A program made the position numbers and the translations under genes. DNA of 64,000 bases from Alphaproteobacteria bacterium (lineage in GTDB: Bacteria; Pseudomonadota; Alphaproteobacteria; Rhodobacterales; Rhodobacteraceae): contig JAUILL010000010.1 in assembly GCA_030433335.1 (NCBI GenBank), positions 1-64,000 of the forward strand, in the 5' to 3' direction. The notes below the pieces were generated by a model that saw only the letters and a list, made by a program, of their open reading frames with translations, did not search any database and had not been told where the DNA came from. Shown here one piece after another: positions 51,925 to 61,437 of the stretch (the first letter of the stretch is position 1; each line of letters begins with the position of its first letter).

Positions 51925-53412
51925 TTAGGCGGTTTCCACCTCGGTCGCGGGAAGGCCCCGACGTGCCCGATAGACAGCCGAGACTGCGGTCTCGATGTAG
52001 TCGTAGGCGTAGTCCTGAATGGCGGTGATCCCCGCCTTTTCCAGATCCTCGCGCGGGCAGTCGCCGATTTTGGCACAGAGAATGGTGTCGATCCCCTCGA
52101 GGGTTTTGATCACCAATTCCAGCTTGTCCTCTTCGCCGTAGCCGCCCACGCAGTAGTTGTCGCAGCGGCGGTGGGTGACAAAGCGGACGCCCTCGGCATC
52201 GACTTCGAAAATCTGGAACTCGGTCGCGTGACCAAAGTGCTGGTTGATGCGCCCGCCGCCCTTGGTGGCGACAGCAACGAGCAGAGCTTCTGCCTCGTCT
52301 GCCACAGCAGCATCGGTTTCAGCCTTGGCCACGGCAGCAGCGTTCCGGCGATCCTCGCGCTCTTTGGCGACCCACTCGCGATAAGTCTCGCGCTTTTCGG
52401 GATCGTAAGTGACCTCGTCGGGGACCAAATCCATGGTGAATTCCTGACCGCGATCCTCGCCAAGCAGACCAACAGCGTCGGCACGGCATTGGCGGCAATG
52501 CTTCATCAGGTTCGCACCGCCCGCGCAGGCATCCTGCAACTTCTTCAACTCCGCGGCAGTTGGGCCGCGCTGCCCCTCAAGCCCAAAGACCGTCCCATGC
52601 TCGGGCGCCGAGATCAGTGGCATGATGTTGTGCAAGAAGGCCCCGCGCTTTTTGACCTCTTTGTTCACCTCGAGCAGGTGCTCGTCATTGATGCCGGGGA
52701 TCATGACCGAGTTGACCTTCACCAGAATGCCGCGCTCGTGCAGCATATCCAGCGATTGCATCTGGCGTTCGTGCAGGATCTGGCTGGCCTCGAGCCCTGT
52801 GCGGCGTTTGTGTTCGTAGAAAATCCAAGGATAGATCTTGGCGCCGACCTCGGGGTCGATCATGTTGATCGTCAGGGTCACGTGGTCGATGTTCATATCC
52901 AGCAGGTCATCGACATGATCGGGCAGCGCCAGACCGTTGGTTGAGAGGCACAGCTTGATGTCGGGCAGCGTTTCCGCCACGCGCTGGAAGGTTTCCTTGG
53001 TCTTGCGCCAGTCATAGGCGCTGTCCCCCGGCCCTGCGATCCCCAGCACCGACAGCTGCGGGATTTCGTTGGCCACCGCGATCACCTTGCGCGCGGCCTG
53101 TTCGGGTGTCAGGCGTTCCGAAACCACACCAGGGCGGCTTTCGTTGGCGCAGTCGTATTTGCGGTTACAGTAGTTGCACTGGATGTTGCAGGCGGGCGCG
53201 ACCGCCACGTGCATCCGTGCGAAATAGTGATGAGCCTCTTCGGAGTAGCAGGGGTGGTCTTTGACCTTTGCCCAAGTTTCCGGATCCATGTCCTCGGGCG
53301 CGTCGGACGATCCACAACTGGACGAAGAACACCCCTCGGACTCAAGCGCCTTGGTCAGGCTGTCCTTTGATCCGACCGAAAGGCCGTTAAGTGAAATCAC
53401 ATTGGCGGTCAT
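51925..53412 (-). CDS. nifB: Nitrogenase cofactor biosynthesis protein NifB
   Basis: A 495-residue radical SAM enzyme that makes NifB-co, the [8Fe-9S-C] precursor of FeMo-co. The SAM cluster motif is CNIQCNYC (Cys75, Cys79, Cys82). An N-terminal serine/cysteine-rich part with GCSSSSC lies before it. The C-terminal NifX-like domain (about residues 385-490) begins [20 protein letters not shown]. It heads the operon nifB-fdxN-LRV-nifZ-nifT-SIR2. A NifA/sigma-54 promoter lies upstream. Confidence 0.93.
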   Translation of the reverse strand: MTANVISLNGLSVGSKDSLTKALESEGCSSSSCGSSDAPEDMDPETWAKVKDHPCYSEEAHHYFARMHVAVAPACNIQCNYCNRKYDCANESRPGVVSERLTPEQAARKVIAVANEIPQLSVLGIAGPGDSAYDWRKTKETFQRVAETLPDIKLCLSTNGLALPDHVDDLLDMNIDHVTLTINMIDPEVGAKIYPWIFYEHKRRTGLEASQILHERQMQSLDMLHERGILVKVNSVMIPGINDEHLLEVNKEVKKRGAFLHNIMPLISAPEHGTVFGLEGQRGPTAAELKKLQDACAGGANLMKHCRQCRADAVGLLGEDRGQEFTMDLVPDEVTYDPEKRETYREWVAKEREDRRNAAAVAKAETDAAVADEAEALLVAVATKGGGRINQHFGHATEFQIFEVDAEGVRFVTHRRCDNYCVGGYGEEDKLELVIKTLEGIDTILCAKIGDCPREDLEKAGITAIQDYAYDYIETAVSAVYRARRGLPATEVETA

Positions 53413-53462
53413 TGGCGTTTCCTCGCTGTTGCGTCACTGGTCCTGTCTGTCTGAATTGATCC

Positions 53463-53478
53463 AGCAACGAAGAGGCCA
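53463..53478 (-). promoter_or_regulatory. Sigma-54 (-24/-12) promoter of nifB
   Basis: On the minus strand TGGCCTCTTCGTTGCT carries TGGC and TTGC separated by seven bases, so the GG and GC are at the exact -24/-12 spacing for RpoN. It lies 51-66 bp before the nifB start and downstream of a NifA upstream activator sequence. Confidence 0.8.
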
Positions 53479-53519
53479 AGCGAGTAACCCCCTGATATCC
53501 CGTCTTTTGTCGTTTCCAT

Positions 53520-53535
53520 TGTCCGGTGTCCGACA
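53520..53535. promoter_or_regulatory. NifA upstream activator sequence
   Basis: TGT (53520-53522), ten bases, ACA (53533-53535) is a perfect NifA site, and it sits within the longer dyad CATTGTC...GACAATG. It lies about 50 bp upstream of the -24 element, at roughly -75 from the expected start of transcription. Confidence 0.8.
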
Positions 53536-53551
53536 ATGCACCTGCAGCATA

Positions 53552-53593
53552 GGGACAAAAGCAAACGCGCGGGGCCATGGGGCCACCGCGCGC
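53552..53593 (-). terminator. Terminator after nifA
   Basis: Minus-strand hairpin: CGCGCGG (53592-53586) with CCGCGCG (53572-53566), extended inside by GGCC/GGCC and one bulged base, then TTTGCTTTTGT. It sits just after the nifA stop and before the nifB upstream activator sequence, so it isolates the two units. Confidence 0.6.
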
Positions 53594-53618
53594 TGCTCTG
53601 GGGTATTTCTGAGGTGCT

Positions 53619-55394
53619 TTAGATTTTGCGGACCTCCACGTCGTATTTCTGCAAGGCATAGGCGATCTGGCGGGGTGTCATCCCCAGAAGCCGCGCGGCC
53701 TTGGCCTTGACCCAGCCCGCCTCTTCCATTGCGGCGATCAGCTCGTCCCGCTCGGTGTTGGCGGTTTTCTTGCGCACAAGGCCGCTGGCTTCGCGCTCTG
53801 GTTCTTCTTCGATCTCGGACTCATCCTCGATAGGTCGTCGCCGGACGCTAGGGGTCAGAACGCTGCCCACGGAGAGGCCCCCGATAGGCGAGGCCCCCTC
53901 TTGCAGCCGCCAGAGTTCGGCAGACAGGCACGACCCCTGATTACAGGCCAGTTCACGCCCCAAGACCACGGCACCGTTGGACAGCGCCGCTGCCCTGTTC
54001 ACGCAGTTCTCCAGCTCTCGCACGTTGCCTGGAAACTTGCATTTGCAAATGGTTTCAAAGGCATTCGGGGCAAAGCGCACCTCTGTCCCGTTCGTTTTAT
54101 TGAACCGATCGAGGAAAAGTTGCGCCAAGGGGCGGATGTCCGAGGGACGCTCTCTGAGCGGCGGCAAAACGATGGGGACCACGCAAATACGGAAGTAAAG
54201 GTCCGCGCGGAACAGCCCCCGCGCAACAGCATCTTCCAGATCGCGGTTGGTGGCCGCGACGATGCGGGTATCGACCTTAATAGTCTTGGTCCCGCCGACC
54301 CGCTCGAATTCCCCTTCCTGCAGGACACGCAGGAGTTTCGTCTGAAAGGTCGGGCTGATCTCGCCGATCTCGTCTAGGAACAGAGTGCCACCGTCCGCCA
54401 ACTCGAAACGCCCTTTTTTCAGGGTGTTAGCACCGGTAAAGGCGCCCTTTTCGTGGCCAAAGAGTTCCGACTCCAGAAGTGTTTCCGACAAGGCCGCACA
54501 GTTCACACGCACGAACGGCCCTTTGCTGCGGTTCGACTGACTGTGAACGGCGCGGGCGAACAACTCTTTGCCCGTCCCGCTTTCCCCGCGCAGCAGAACC
54601 GGCGTTCGGGTTGCCGCCACGCGCTTCACCTGCGCAATCACATCGGCAATCGCGGGGCTGTCGCCAACGATGCCTTCGACCTTGACGCGTACCGGTTTAT
54701 CCCCGCGCTGCTCGCTGATGCTTTGCAGCAGGCGGCGGGTATCGGCTTGGGCGCGCTCTCGGTCACGGGCAATCAGGCGGCGGAACCGCAACGCCTGCTC
54801 CAGCAACGACGCCACCATGGTGAGCACGCGCACATCCAGATCCGACTGCCCTGCCCGCGGGCTATCATGGCTGCGGAACGCGGCCAGCACCCCAAGAACA
54901 AAGTGGCTCTGATCCGGATCGCGCAAGGGCACGGCGATCATGGTCTGGCCCGTCCCTCGCAATCGGGGTGGAACGGCGCCCGCGCCGAACTCTTCTTCCA
55001 GATCAAAGGACACCAGAGGCACCCCTGATTTGAACATCAGCCGCGCCACTTTGGTCGGCAAAATCTCTGATGGTTCAGTCCCGACGGACATCGGGAACGT
55101 GGTGGCCGCAATCACATAAGGATTTGTTTCCTTTGGCCTATTTGCACTGTCAGACCTGCGCTCTGACAACAGTGCCAGAACCCCGTGTTTCAGGTCCAAA
55201 AACGATGACAAGACATTCAAAATCTCCGGCACAACCTCGATCGGATCGGGGGCCGTGGCAAAGGTCTTGGCTATCGCGTAAATCGCGTCCAGCGCCATGC
55301 TATTTGTTGCACTGCGTGCGATGTCTGCTGGCTTTGAGGCGCTGTCACCGGTCACGGTGGCGGCGTCTTCGGGCTTGCTCTCCAAATCAATCAT
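53619..55394 (-). CDS. nifA: NifA, sigma-54-dependent nif activator
   Basis: A 591-residue enhancer-binding protein. A GAF-like domain is at about residues 35-205. The AAA+ domain has Walker A GESGTGKE (270-277), the sigma-54 contact loop GAFTGA (317-322) and DEIGE. The linker carries C452-x11-C464-x19-C484-x4-C489, the cysteine set of oxygen-sensitive rhizobial NifA. A C-terminal Fis-type HTH is near residues 555-585. It activates nifB and other nif genes with the RpoN encoded upstream. A terminator separates it from nifB. Confidence 0.93.
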   Translation of the reverse strand: MIDLESKPEDAATVTGDSASKPADIARSATNSMALDAIYAIAKTFATAPDPIEVVPEILNVLSSFLDLKHGVLALLSERRSDSANRPKETNPYVIAATTFPMSVGTEPSEILPTKVARLMFKSGVPLVSFDLEEEFGAGAVPPRLRGTGQTMIAVPLRDPDQSHFVLGVLAAFRSHDSPRAGQSDLDVRVLTMVASLLEQALRFRRLIARDRERAQADTRRLLQSISEQRGDKPVRVKVEGIVGDSPAIADVIAQVKRVAATRTPVLLRGESGTGKELFARAVHSQSNRSKGPFVRVNCAALSETLLESELFGHEKGAFTGANTLKKGRFELADGGTLFLDEIGEISPTFQTKLLRVLQEGEFERVGGTKTIKVDTRIVAATNRDLEDAVARGLFRADLYFRICVVPIVLPPLRERPSDIRPLAQLFLDRFNKTNGTEVRFAPNAFETICKCKFPGNVRELENCVNRAAALSNGAVVLGRELACNQGSCLSAELWRLQEGASPIGGLSVGSVLTPSVRRRPIEDESEIEEEPEREASGLVRKKTANTERDELIAAMEEAGWVKAKAARLLGMTPRQIAYALQKYDVEVRKI

Positions 55395-55624
55395 CCTCGA
55401 AGCGTCCTATCTGGCAGCTCCTCCCATTGAATTGCGACGTCTGTGGCCCTCCTCCAAAGGCCGCCACACGGGCAGAAGTCGCAGTTCCAGACTAGCAGAG
55501 GCGCTGTTTCTCGACCCGACGATGTTGCGCAAAAACCCCAAGTTTTGTTGAACGAAACTGTGATCGCCCGTTCCCTAAGCAGTCTGATCGCCGAGGAACG
55601 ACATTCTTGTGGGATCGGGGGGCC
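55395..55624. promoter_or_regulatory. nifA upstream region
   Basis: A 230-bp gap between rpoN and nifA, both on the minus strand. I found no NifA site, FNR box or correctly spaced -24/-12 element. A T-run followed by GCGCAA lies near 55535-55548. nifA is probably transcribed from an unrecognised promoter here or through from rpoN. Confidence 0.4.
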
Positions 55625-56917
55625 TCAGGCCTCGGCGGCGATGGCTTTGCGGCGGCGGTCATAGGATGAGCCGAGTCCCAAAGCGACTCGGTACTTGGCA
55701 ACGGTGCGGCGTGCGATCCGCAGGCCAGAACTGCGCGCCAGCGTGACGATCTGGTCGTCGCTCAGCGGATTGGAACGGTCTTCGGCGCCGATCACCTCTT
55801 GGACAAAGTTAAGCGCGCGGTCCCGAGACACAGCCGCCCCGCCCCCCGTCGCTTTGACCGCCCGCGCAAAGAATGCCCGCAGTGGCAGGGCGCGGGTCGG
55901 CGTCTGGATCATCCGCCCCGAGAGTGCCCGACTGACCGTCGAGGCATGTAGGCCAACCTCGGCCGCTACATCCTCTAGGCTCAGGGGCTCTAGATAGGCC
56001 GGTCCGCCATCCAGAAACGCGCCCTGCCGCGCGACCAGAACAGCTGCCGAGCGCAGCAAAGTGTCCCCACGCCGCTCCAACGCCTGCGCGAGTTCGCGTG
56101 CTTCGTTCAAGGCGCGGCGACGGTCGGCGGCGGCATCCTCGTCCAAAGTGCCATCCTCCATACGTTCATCCCGCACTGTGATCGTGGCAGAGGTCGCACG
56201 ATTCAACTCGACCACCCAGCCATCGTCCGTTTTGGTGGCGATCAGATCAGGGGGGAAAACAGGCGCAGGCGTGTGGTCAAAGGCCATCCCCGGTTTCGGC
56301 GAGAACGCCCGCAGCTGCGCCACGATTTCTGGCAAGTCGCTCAGATCACAATCGCACAGATCAGCCAGTTCAGCGTGGCGATTCTGGGTCAGCATGTCCA
56401 AGTTGTCGATCAGCGTCTCCAGCTCCCACGTCAGCACATCAGCTTCGCGGGCCTGAATCCGCATACAATCCGCCAGATCGCGAGCAAACAGGCCCGCGGG
56501 TTCGAACTCTTGCAAAACCTTTAGAGTGCTTTCGGCCCGTGCGATGGGCACGCCCGCCTGCAAAGCAACGGTTTCAACGGTCTGCCCCAGCCACCCCGAC
56601 GGCTCCAACGCCTCGGCAAAGCGCAGGGCGATCATATGATCTGCGGGCGCGGAAAAGGCCTGCTCGATCTGGTCAGCCACATGGGCCATCAAACTAGGAC
56701 GGTCCGAGGCGACACTGGCAAGGGCGTCAAAATCTTCGGCCCCACGCGCGGCCAGCGCACTTGGGGGGGCGTAGTCGACATAGGGGTTGGCCTGCGCCCG
56801 TTCGGCCAGATAATCGGACAGGTCGCTTGATGACATGCCCAGAATGGCCAGTGACTGCAGCATCTGCCGACCCATCTGCATCGTCTGGCGTTGCGAGAGC
56901 GTCTGAGCAAATTCCAT
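55625..56917 (-). CDS. rpoN: RNA polymerase sigma-54 factor
   Basis: A 430-residue RpoN. Region I is glutamine- and leucine-rich (EFAQTLSQRQTMQMGRQMLQ). The core-binding and HTH regions follow, and the RpoN box is ARRTVAKYR near the C-terminus. The start at 56917 has AGGA seven bases before it, and the frame extends 13 codons farther but overlaps the palindromic intergenic region. Its place between modABC and nifA suggests a nif-dedicated paralogue, as in Rhodobacter species. Confidence 0.92.
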   Translation of the reverse strand: MEFAQTLSQRQTMQMGRQMLQSLAILGMSSSDLSDYLAERAQANPYVDYAPPSALAARGAEDFDALASVASDRPSLMAHVADQIEQAFSAPADHMIALRFAEALEPSGWLGQTVETVALQAGVPIARAESTLKVLQEFEPAGLFARDLADCMRIQAREADVLTWELETLIDNLDMLTQNRHAELADLCDCDLSDLPEIVAQLRAFSPKPGMAFDHTPAPVFPPDLIATKTDDGWVVELNRATSATITVRDERMEDGTLDEDAAADRRRALNEARELAQALERRGDTLLRSAAVLVARQGAFLDGGPAYLEPLSLEDVAAEVGLHASTVSRALSGRMIQTPTRALPLRAFFARAVKATGGGAAVSRDRALNFVQEVIGAEDRSNPLSDDQIVTLARSSGLRIARRTVAKYRVALGLGSSYDRRRKAIAAEA

Positions 56918-56952
56918 GAGTCCTACCCTATCATGCGGCCTTGTTTTCTTGG

Positions 56953-56993
56953 GCATCCTGCGGGTCGGCCGCTGCGGAATTTCCGCAGGATGC
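56953..56993. repeat. Overlapping palindromes between modC and rpoN
   Basis: GCATCCTGCGG at 56953-56963 is repeated inverted at 56983-56993 (11 bp, 19-base spacer). Inside this is another dyad, CTGCGGAA-T-TTCCGCAG at 56972-56988. The two structures are mutually exclusive. There is no U-tract, so an operator or attenuator is as likely as a terminator. Confidence 0.55.
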
Positions 56994-57010
56994 TGGGAAA
57001 TGCAGCAGAT

Positions 57011-57709
57011 CTATCTGGCACAGATCACTTGGCCGACCGCAGCCAGCTTTGGCCCGACGCCGTGCGCCTCGCCTTCGGTGACGGACCGGACCTGCCCGTC
57101 TTGCAAGGTCACGACCTGATGGCACAAGCGGCGGATCTCTTCGGGGGCGTGACTGATGTAGATCATCGGGATTTGGGTCTGGCGCTGCACCCGTGCGATC
57201 AGGTCCAGCGTACGCGCCTTCAAAGCGGGATCGAGCGCCGAGACGGGCTCGTCCAGCAGCAGAAGTTCAGGTTCCGCCATCAGCGAACGGGCAATGGCAA
57301 CACGCTGGCGTTCGCCGCCTGACAGCCGTAAAGGGCGGGCGTTCAGCAGGTGGGTCAGGTCGAGCGCCTCAATCACCTCGTGCCAGAAAACCGTGCCTCG
57401 GTTCTGCGAACCATAGGCCAGATTGCGTTCGACGGACATGTGCGGAAACAGAAGCCCGTCCTGAAACACCACACCGATCCGGCGCTGCGCGGGAGGGACA
57501 TTCAGGCCAAGGGTGCTGTTGAACAAAGGCCGCCCCGACAGGGAAATGCACCCCTGCCGCGGTTTCAGATGTCCAGCGAGGCAAGAAAACAGTGTCGACT
57601 TCCCCGACCCAGAGCGGCCAATCAACCCCGTGATCCCGACTGCAGGCAGCGACAGGTTCACATTCAGATGAAAGTCCCCTTGGCGGTGGTTCAGGCGCAG
57701 ATCGATCAT
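57011..57709 (-). CDS. modC: Molybdate ABC transporter ATP-binding protein (short form)
   Basis: A 232-residue ABC ATPase. It shows Walker A GRSGSGKST (about residues 32-40), signature LSGGERQRVAIARSL, and Walker B LLLLDEPVSALD. The Mod assignment rests on modA and modB being fused to it by overlap. The C-terminal TOBE/Mop molybdate-sensing domain of usual ModC proteins (about 350 residues) is absent. It overlaps modB by four bases. Confidence 0.87.
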   Translation of the reverse strand: MIDLRLNHRQGDFHLNVNLSLPAVGITGLIGRSGSGKSTLFSCLAGHLKPRQGCISLSGRPLFNSTLGLNVPPAQRRIGVVFQDGLLFPHMSVERNLAYGSQNRGTVFWHEVIEALDLTHLLNARPLRLSGGERQRVAIARSLMAEPELLLLDEPVSALDPALKARTLDLIARVQRQTQIPMIYISHAPEEIRRLCHQVVTLQDGQVRSVTEGEAHGVGPKLAAVGQVICAR

Positions 57710-58401
57710 GCGGGCACCTCTTGAAGGCTGGTGCGGCGGGCGATGGCCTCGGACGCGAGCAGCGCACCACCGGCCAGAACGAGCGACAAGATGCACAGGC
57801 GCAGGGCCGCCGCATCGCCGCCGGGGCTCTGGGTCACGGTAAAGAGCGCGAGCGGCAAAGTCTGGGTCTTGCCCGGAATGTTGCCCGCCAGTGTGATGGT
57901 TGCGCCGAATTCACCGACCGCGCGAGCGAAGGCCAAGGTCAGCCCCGTCAGAATGCCCGGCGCCATGAGCGGCAATGTAACAGTGAAGAATACCCGCAGT
58001 TCCGACGCACCAAGGCTTCGGGCAGCGCGGGCCAAACGGGGGTCAATCGCCTCGGCCGATTGGCGAATGGCGCGGACCATCAACGGAAAGCCAACTACCG
58101 CGCAAGCAATGACAACGGCGCTCTCGGTGAAGGCGATACGCAGGCCAAGCAGATCATAGAGCGGCCCACCGATCAGCCCTTTGCGCCCAAGCAAGAGCAG
58201 CAACAGATACCCCAGCACCACGGGCGGCAGCACCAAAGGCAAATGGACAAAGGCATTGAGCAGCCCGTGACCGGGGAAGCGTTTCACCCCCAGTACCCAA
58301 CCGAGGCCAATCGCGAAAGGCAAAGCCCAGAGCACCGCCAAGGACGACGCCCTTAGGGACAGGACCAGTGCCGACATTTCGGTGGGGCTTAGGCCGAACA
58401 T
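57706..58401 (-). CDS. modB: Molybdate ABC transporter permease
   Basis: A 231-residue inner-membrane permease of the ModB/CysT type. Several hydrophobic helices are seen, with the coupling loop VRAIRQSAEAIDPRLARAAR and LTLAFARAVGEFGATITLAGN, the strongly conserved ModB element. The start at 58401 shares one base with the modA stop (TGATG), and the longer frame upstream lies inside modA. Confidence 0.9.
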   Translation of the reverse strand: MFGLSPTEMSALVLSLRASSLAVLWALPFAIGLGWVLGVKRFPGHGLLNAFVHLPLVLPPVVLGYLLLLLLGRKGLIGGPLYDLLGLRIAFTESAVVIACAVVGFPLMVRAIRQSAEAIDPRLARAARSLGASELRVFFTVTLPLMAPGILTGLTLAFARAVGEFGATITLAGNIPGKTQTLPLALFTVTQSPGGDAAALRLCILSLVLAGGALLASEAIARRTSLQEVPA

Positions 58402-59150
58402 CACATGCCCTCCGGTCCGGTCACGAACCCATAGCCTGCCAGAACGTCCTGCCCCTCGGGCGACATGAGATAGGCGGTCAGGGCCATCGCGCCAACGGCG
58501 TCTTCGCCTTGGGCGACCGGTGCGATCAGGTATTGGATGGGGGGATGACTGTCCTTGGGTAGGCGGGCGACGATGGAGACGCCCTCGTCCAGCGCGGTAT
58601 CGCTGGAATAAACCAAGCCATAGGCCGCCTCTCCGGTCGAGACCGCCGTTAGGGTCGCTAAGGTATTCCTGACGGGGACGAAGCCGTCTTGGATGCCGTC
58701 CCACACCCCAAGTGCCTGCAAAGAGGCTTTGCCATAGGCGCCAACAGGGGCGCTTTCGGGGTCGGCCATGACGAAATTCTCAACGTCTAGCGCTGCGGGC
58801 AGGTCGGCAGGCGCGATAGAAGCCGCGCCCTTGGGCCCGATCAGCACCAGAGCGTTCGACATCAATTCCAGCACCGCGTCTTCTTGCACCAGACCAGCGT
58901 CGATCAAGTAGGTCATCCACTTGGGGTTGGCCGAGATGAACAGATCCGCCGGTGCGCCCTGTTCGATCTGGCGGGCCAACCCGCCCGAAGCGCCATAGCT
59001 GGTGACCGCTGCGATGCCCGACTGGCTGATCGCCGCGTCCACCGCCCCGCTGGTCGAGGCCGCCGCAAGCAGCGTCGGCTCTGCCACAGCGGGGGCCGTG
59101 AGCAGCGAACAGATCGCGACCGCGGCGCGCAGCATCACCCCGCGCATCAT
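58401..59150 (-). CDS. modA: Molybdate ABC transporter substrate-binding protein
   Basis: A 249-residue periplasmic protein with signal peptide 1-23 (ending AVAEP). The ModA features are LLAAASTSGAVDAAI, SYGASGGLARQIEQGAPADLFISANPKW in two adjacent segments, and VRNTLATLTAVSTGEAAYGLVYSSD. It binds molybdate for nitrogenase. Its start overlaps the nifW stop by four bases, so molybdate uptake is coupled to nif expression. Confidence 0.9.
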   Translation of the reverse strand: MMRGVMLRAAVAICSLLTAPAVAEPTLLAAASTSGAVDAAISQSGIAAVTSYGASGGLARQIEQGAPADLFISANPKWMTYLIDAGLVQEDAVLELMSNALVLIGPKGAASIAPADLPAALDVENFVMADPESAPVGAYGKASLQALGVWDGIQDGFVPVRNTLATLTAVSTGEAAYGLVYSSDTALDEGVSIVARLPKDSHPPIQYLIAPVAQGEDAVGAMALTAYLMSPEGQDVLAGYGFVTGPEGM

Positions 59151-59494
59151 TCGACCGCCAGTTTCAAGCTGTCGATGCCGACGAATTTTGCCTTCAGTTT
59201 GGCTTCTTCGTCTTTGAAAACCTTGAAGACTTTCTCTTTCAGCGGGGTGCTCTCGATGAAATCGCTGTACGCTTTGGCCAAAAGCGCCCGCGCCTCTAGG
59301 AACAGGGCGTCATTGTCTTTGCCCGCTGCATCCAGATCGCGCAGATAGGTGCCAAAGCGCTTCATGATGTGCAGGCGCGAGACGTTGACGATCTCTTGCT
59401 CGTAGGGCAGCAGCAGGTAGGTAAAGATATCTTCGGCCGAAGACAATTTGCCGATGTGGTCCAGAACGCCGTTCTCTTCGAAATCCTTGGGCAT
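59147..59494 (-). CDS. nifW: Nitrogenase-stabilising protein NifW
   Basis: A 115-residue NifW. The family block LSSAEDIFTYLLLPYEQEIV is at about residues 18-37 and NVSRLHIMKRFGTYL follows. It assists MoFe-protein assembly and oxygen protection in other diazotrophs. It lies 26 bp after cysE and is fused by overlap to modA. Confidence 0.9.
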   Translation of the reverse strand: MPKDFEENGVLDHIGKLSSAEDIFTYLLLPYEQEIVNVSRLHIMKRFGTYLRDLDAAGKDNDALFLEARALLAKAYSDFIESTPLKEKVFKVFKDEEAKLKAKFVGIDSLKLAVE

Positions 59495-59520
59495 GGTCTT
59501 AACTCCTGTTGCGTGTGAAA

Positions 59521-60249
59521 TCAGTGGGGCAGTCGATCCTGATGGACCGAGCAGCTGTCGGTTTTGGTGGTGGGCGCGCTGCGGTCCAGCGCCGCACCAG
59601 TGCGGTCGCGGGCGGCCAGTCGCGCCTCTAGGAAGGCGATACGGTCCGTCATCTGGGCCAAGGCCCGGCCGACGGGATCGGGGATCAGATGGTGGTTCAG
59701 GTCGACACGGTAGGTCTGGCTGACAGGGCGGTCGGTTTGCACGATCCGCGCGGGAATGCCGACTACGGTGGTTTCGGCGGGGACTTCCTCGACCACAACC
59801 GAGTTTGCACCCACACGGGCCCCTGCCCGCACGGTGATTGGCCCCAGAATTTTCGCACCCGCTCCGACCATTACCCCATCTTCAAGCGTGGGATGGCGTT
59901 TTCCGGGCGACCAAGACACGCCGCCAAGGGTGACACCGTGATAGAGCGTCACGTCACGCCCGACTTCGGCGGTTTCCCCGATCACGACGCCAGAGCCGTG
60001 GTCGATGAAGAAGCCAGCCGCAATTTTAGCTCCCGGATGGATGTCGATGCCTGTGGCCGCGCGGGCCAGATAGGACAGCAGTCGCGCGGCGAATTTCCAC
60101 TTGGCTGTCCAAAGCTTGTGGGCAATCCGGTGGGCGACAATCGCATGCAGGCCCGGATAGGTCAGCGCGGTTTCGATCCGGCCTCGGGCCGCGGGGTCGC
60201 GGTCACGGATGGCGGCAAAATCGCTGGCGACGAGCTGGCGAAAGGTCAT
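59521..60249 (-). CDS. cysE: Serine O-acetyltransferase, nif-linked
   Basis: A 242-residue left-handed beta-helix acetyltransferase. The N-terminal helix region leads to hexapeptide repeats with [29 protein letters not shown] across two segments. It makes O-acetylserine for cysteine, the sulfur source for NifS. It overlaps nifV by ATGA. The C-terminal extension beyond the helix has a charged tail. Confidence 0.9.
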   Translation of the reverse strand: MTFRQLVASDFAAIRDRDPAARGRIETALTYPGLHAIVAHRIAHKLWTAKWKFAARLLSYLARAATGIDIHPGAKIAAGFFIDHGSGVVIGETAEVGRDVTLYHGVTLGGVSWSPGKRHPTLEDGVMVGAGAKILGPITVRAGARVGANSVVVEEVPAETTVVGIPARIVQTDRPVSQTYRVDLNHHLIPDPVGRALAQMTDRIAFLEARLAARDRTGAALDRSAPTTKTDSCSVHQDRLPH

Positions 60250-61427
60250 ACTCGGCGCTCCTCTGGGCTAGCGGCCAGAACGCGGGTCAGTCGGGCGACC
60301 ATGCGCGCCAAGTCTTCGGGCGTGGCGCTGCGTTTCACTTTGACCGCATGACGGCGCAGTAATGGCCGCAGGCGTTCGGCGATGTCATCTGTGGCGGGCA
60401 GACCCGCTGCCTCCAGAGCGGCGCGCAGGCCCGCGATGCCGGAATGTTTGCCAATCACGATCTGACGCTCGCGTCCGAACCGCGCGGGGGCACAGCGGGG
60501 GTCCTCATAGGTGTCTGCACATTTCAGGATGGCATCGACGTGGATACCGGCCTCGTGGGCAAAGACCATCTCGCCGGTGATCGGCTTGGCGGGGGGCAGA
60601 GCGCGGCCAGAGGCCATGGCGACAGTCAAAGACAGCGCGGGCAAGGCGCGCAGGTCGATGCCTGTGGCGATCCCGTTGGCTTCGAGCGCGGCAGCGACTT
60701 CTTCCAACGCGGCGTTTCCTGCCCGTTCGCCAAGCCCGTTGACGGTGACGGAGAGATGGGTCGCCCCTGCATGGGCGGCCATCATGGTGTTGGCCGAGGC
60801 CATGCCGAAATCATTGTGGGCGTGAAATTCGATGGGCAGAGGGATGCGCGAAGTCAGGTCCGCCACCAGACGGTAGGCCGCCATCGGGTCCAGAATGCCC
60901 AAGGTATCGGCCAGCCGGAACCGGATCGCGCCCGCGGCGGCGGCCACTTCGGCCAGTCGGACCAGAAATTCGGGATTGGTGCGGCTGGCATCTTCGGCGC
61001 CGATGGACACCTCTAGGCCACGCTCGGTCGCACAATAGACCAGTGCCGCCGTCTCGGTCAGGATCCAATCGCGGTCGCGGCGCAATTTGCCTTCGAGCTG
61101 GCGGTCCGAGGTCGGAACAGCGAAGTGCACGCGGCGGACGCCGGTCTTCTGGGCCATGTCCAGATCGCTCAGGCGCAGGCGGCACCAGACCACAGGGGTC
61201 GCCCGCCGCAGTTCCGTAGCCAAGGCGCGGATTTCGGCCAATTCCTCGTAACCCATAGCGGCTACACCGAGTTCGATCTCGGCCACGCCCGCGTCGTCCA
61301 ACGTGCGGGCAATGGCCAGTTTTTCGGCCAGAGAAAAGGCCACGCCCGCCGTTTGCTCGCCATCCCGCAGGGTGGTGTCGCACAAGGTCACCGGCAGTGG
61401 GGTCTGGATCGGAGCAAACAGCGTCAT
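60246..61427 (-). CDS. nifV: Homocitrate synthase
   Basis: A 393-residue DRE-TIM metallolyase. The motif [18 protein letters not shown] begins near residue 14. [11 protein letters not shown] binds the metal with its histidines, and [14 protein letters not shown] follows. It condenses acetyl-CoA and 2-oxoglutarate to homocitrate, the organic ligand of FeMo-co. The start at 61427 has AAGGAGAG. It lies 10 bp after nifS. Confidence 0.92.
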   Translation of the reverse strand: MTLFAPIQTPLPVTLCDTTLRDGEQTAGVAFSLAEKLAIARTLDDAGVAEIELGVAAMGYEELAEIRALATELRRATPVVWCRLRLSDLDMAQKTGVRRVHFAVPTSDRQLEGKLRRDRDWILTETAALVYCATERGLEVSIGAEDASRTNPEFLVRLAEVAAAAGAIRFRLADTLGILDPMAAYRLVADLTSRIPLPIEFHAHNDFGMASANTMMAAHAGATHLSVTVNGLGERAGNAALEEVAAALEANGIATGIDLRALPALSLTVAMASGRALPPAKPITGEMVFAHEAGIHVDAILKCADTYEDPRCAPARFGRERQIVIGKHSGIAGLRAALEAAGLPATDDIAERLRPLLRRHAVKVKRSATPEDLARMVARLTRVLAASPEERRV

Positions 61428-61437
61428 GGCACTCTCC

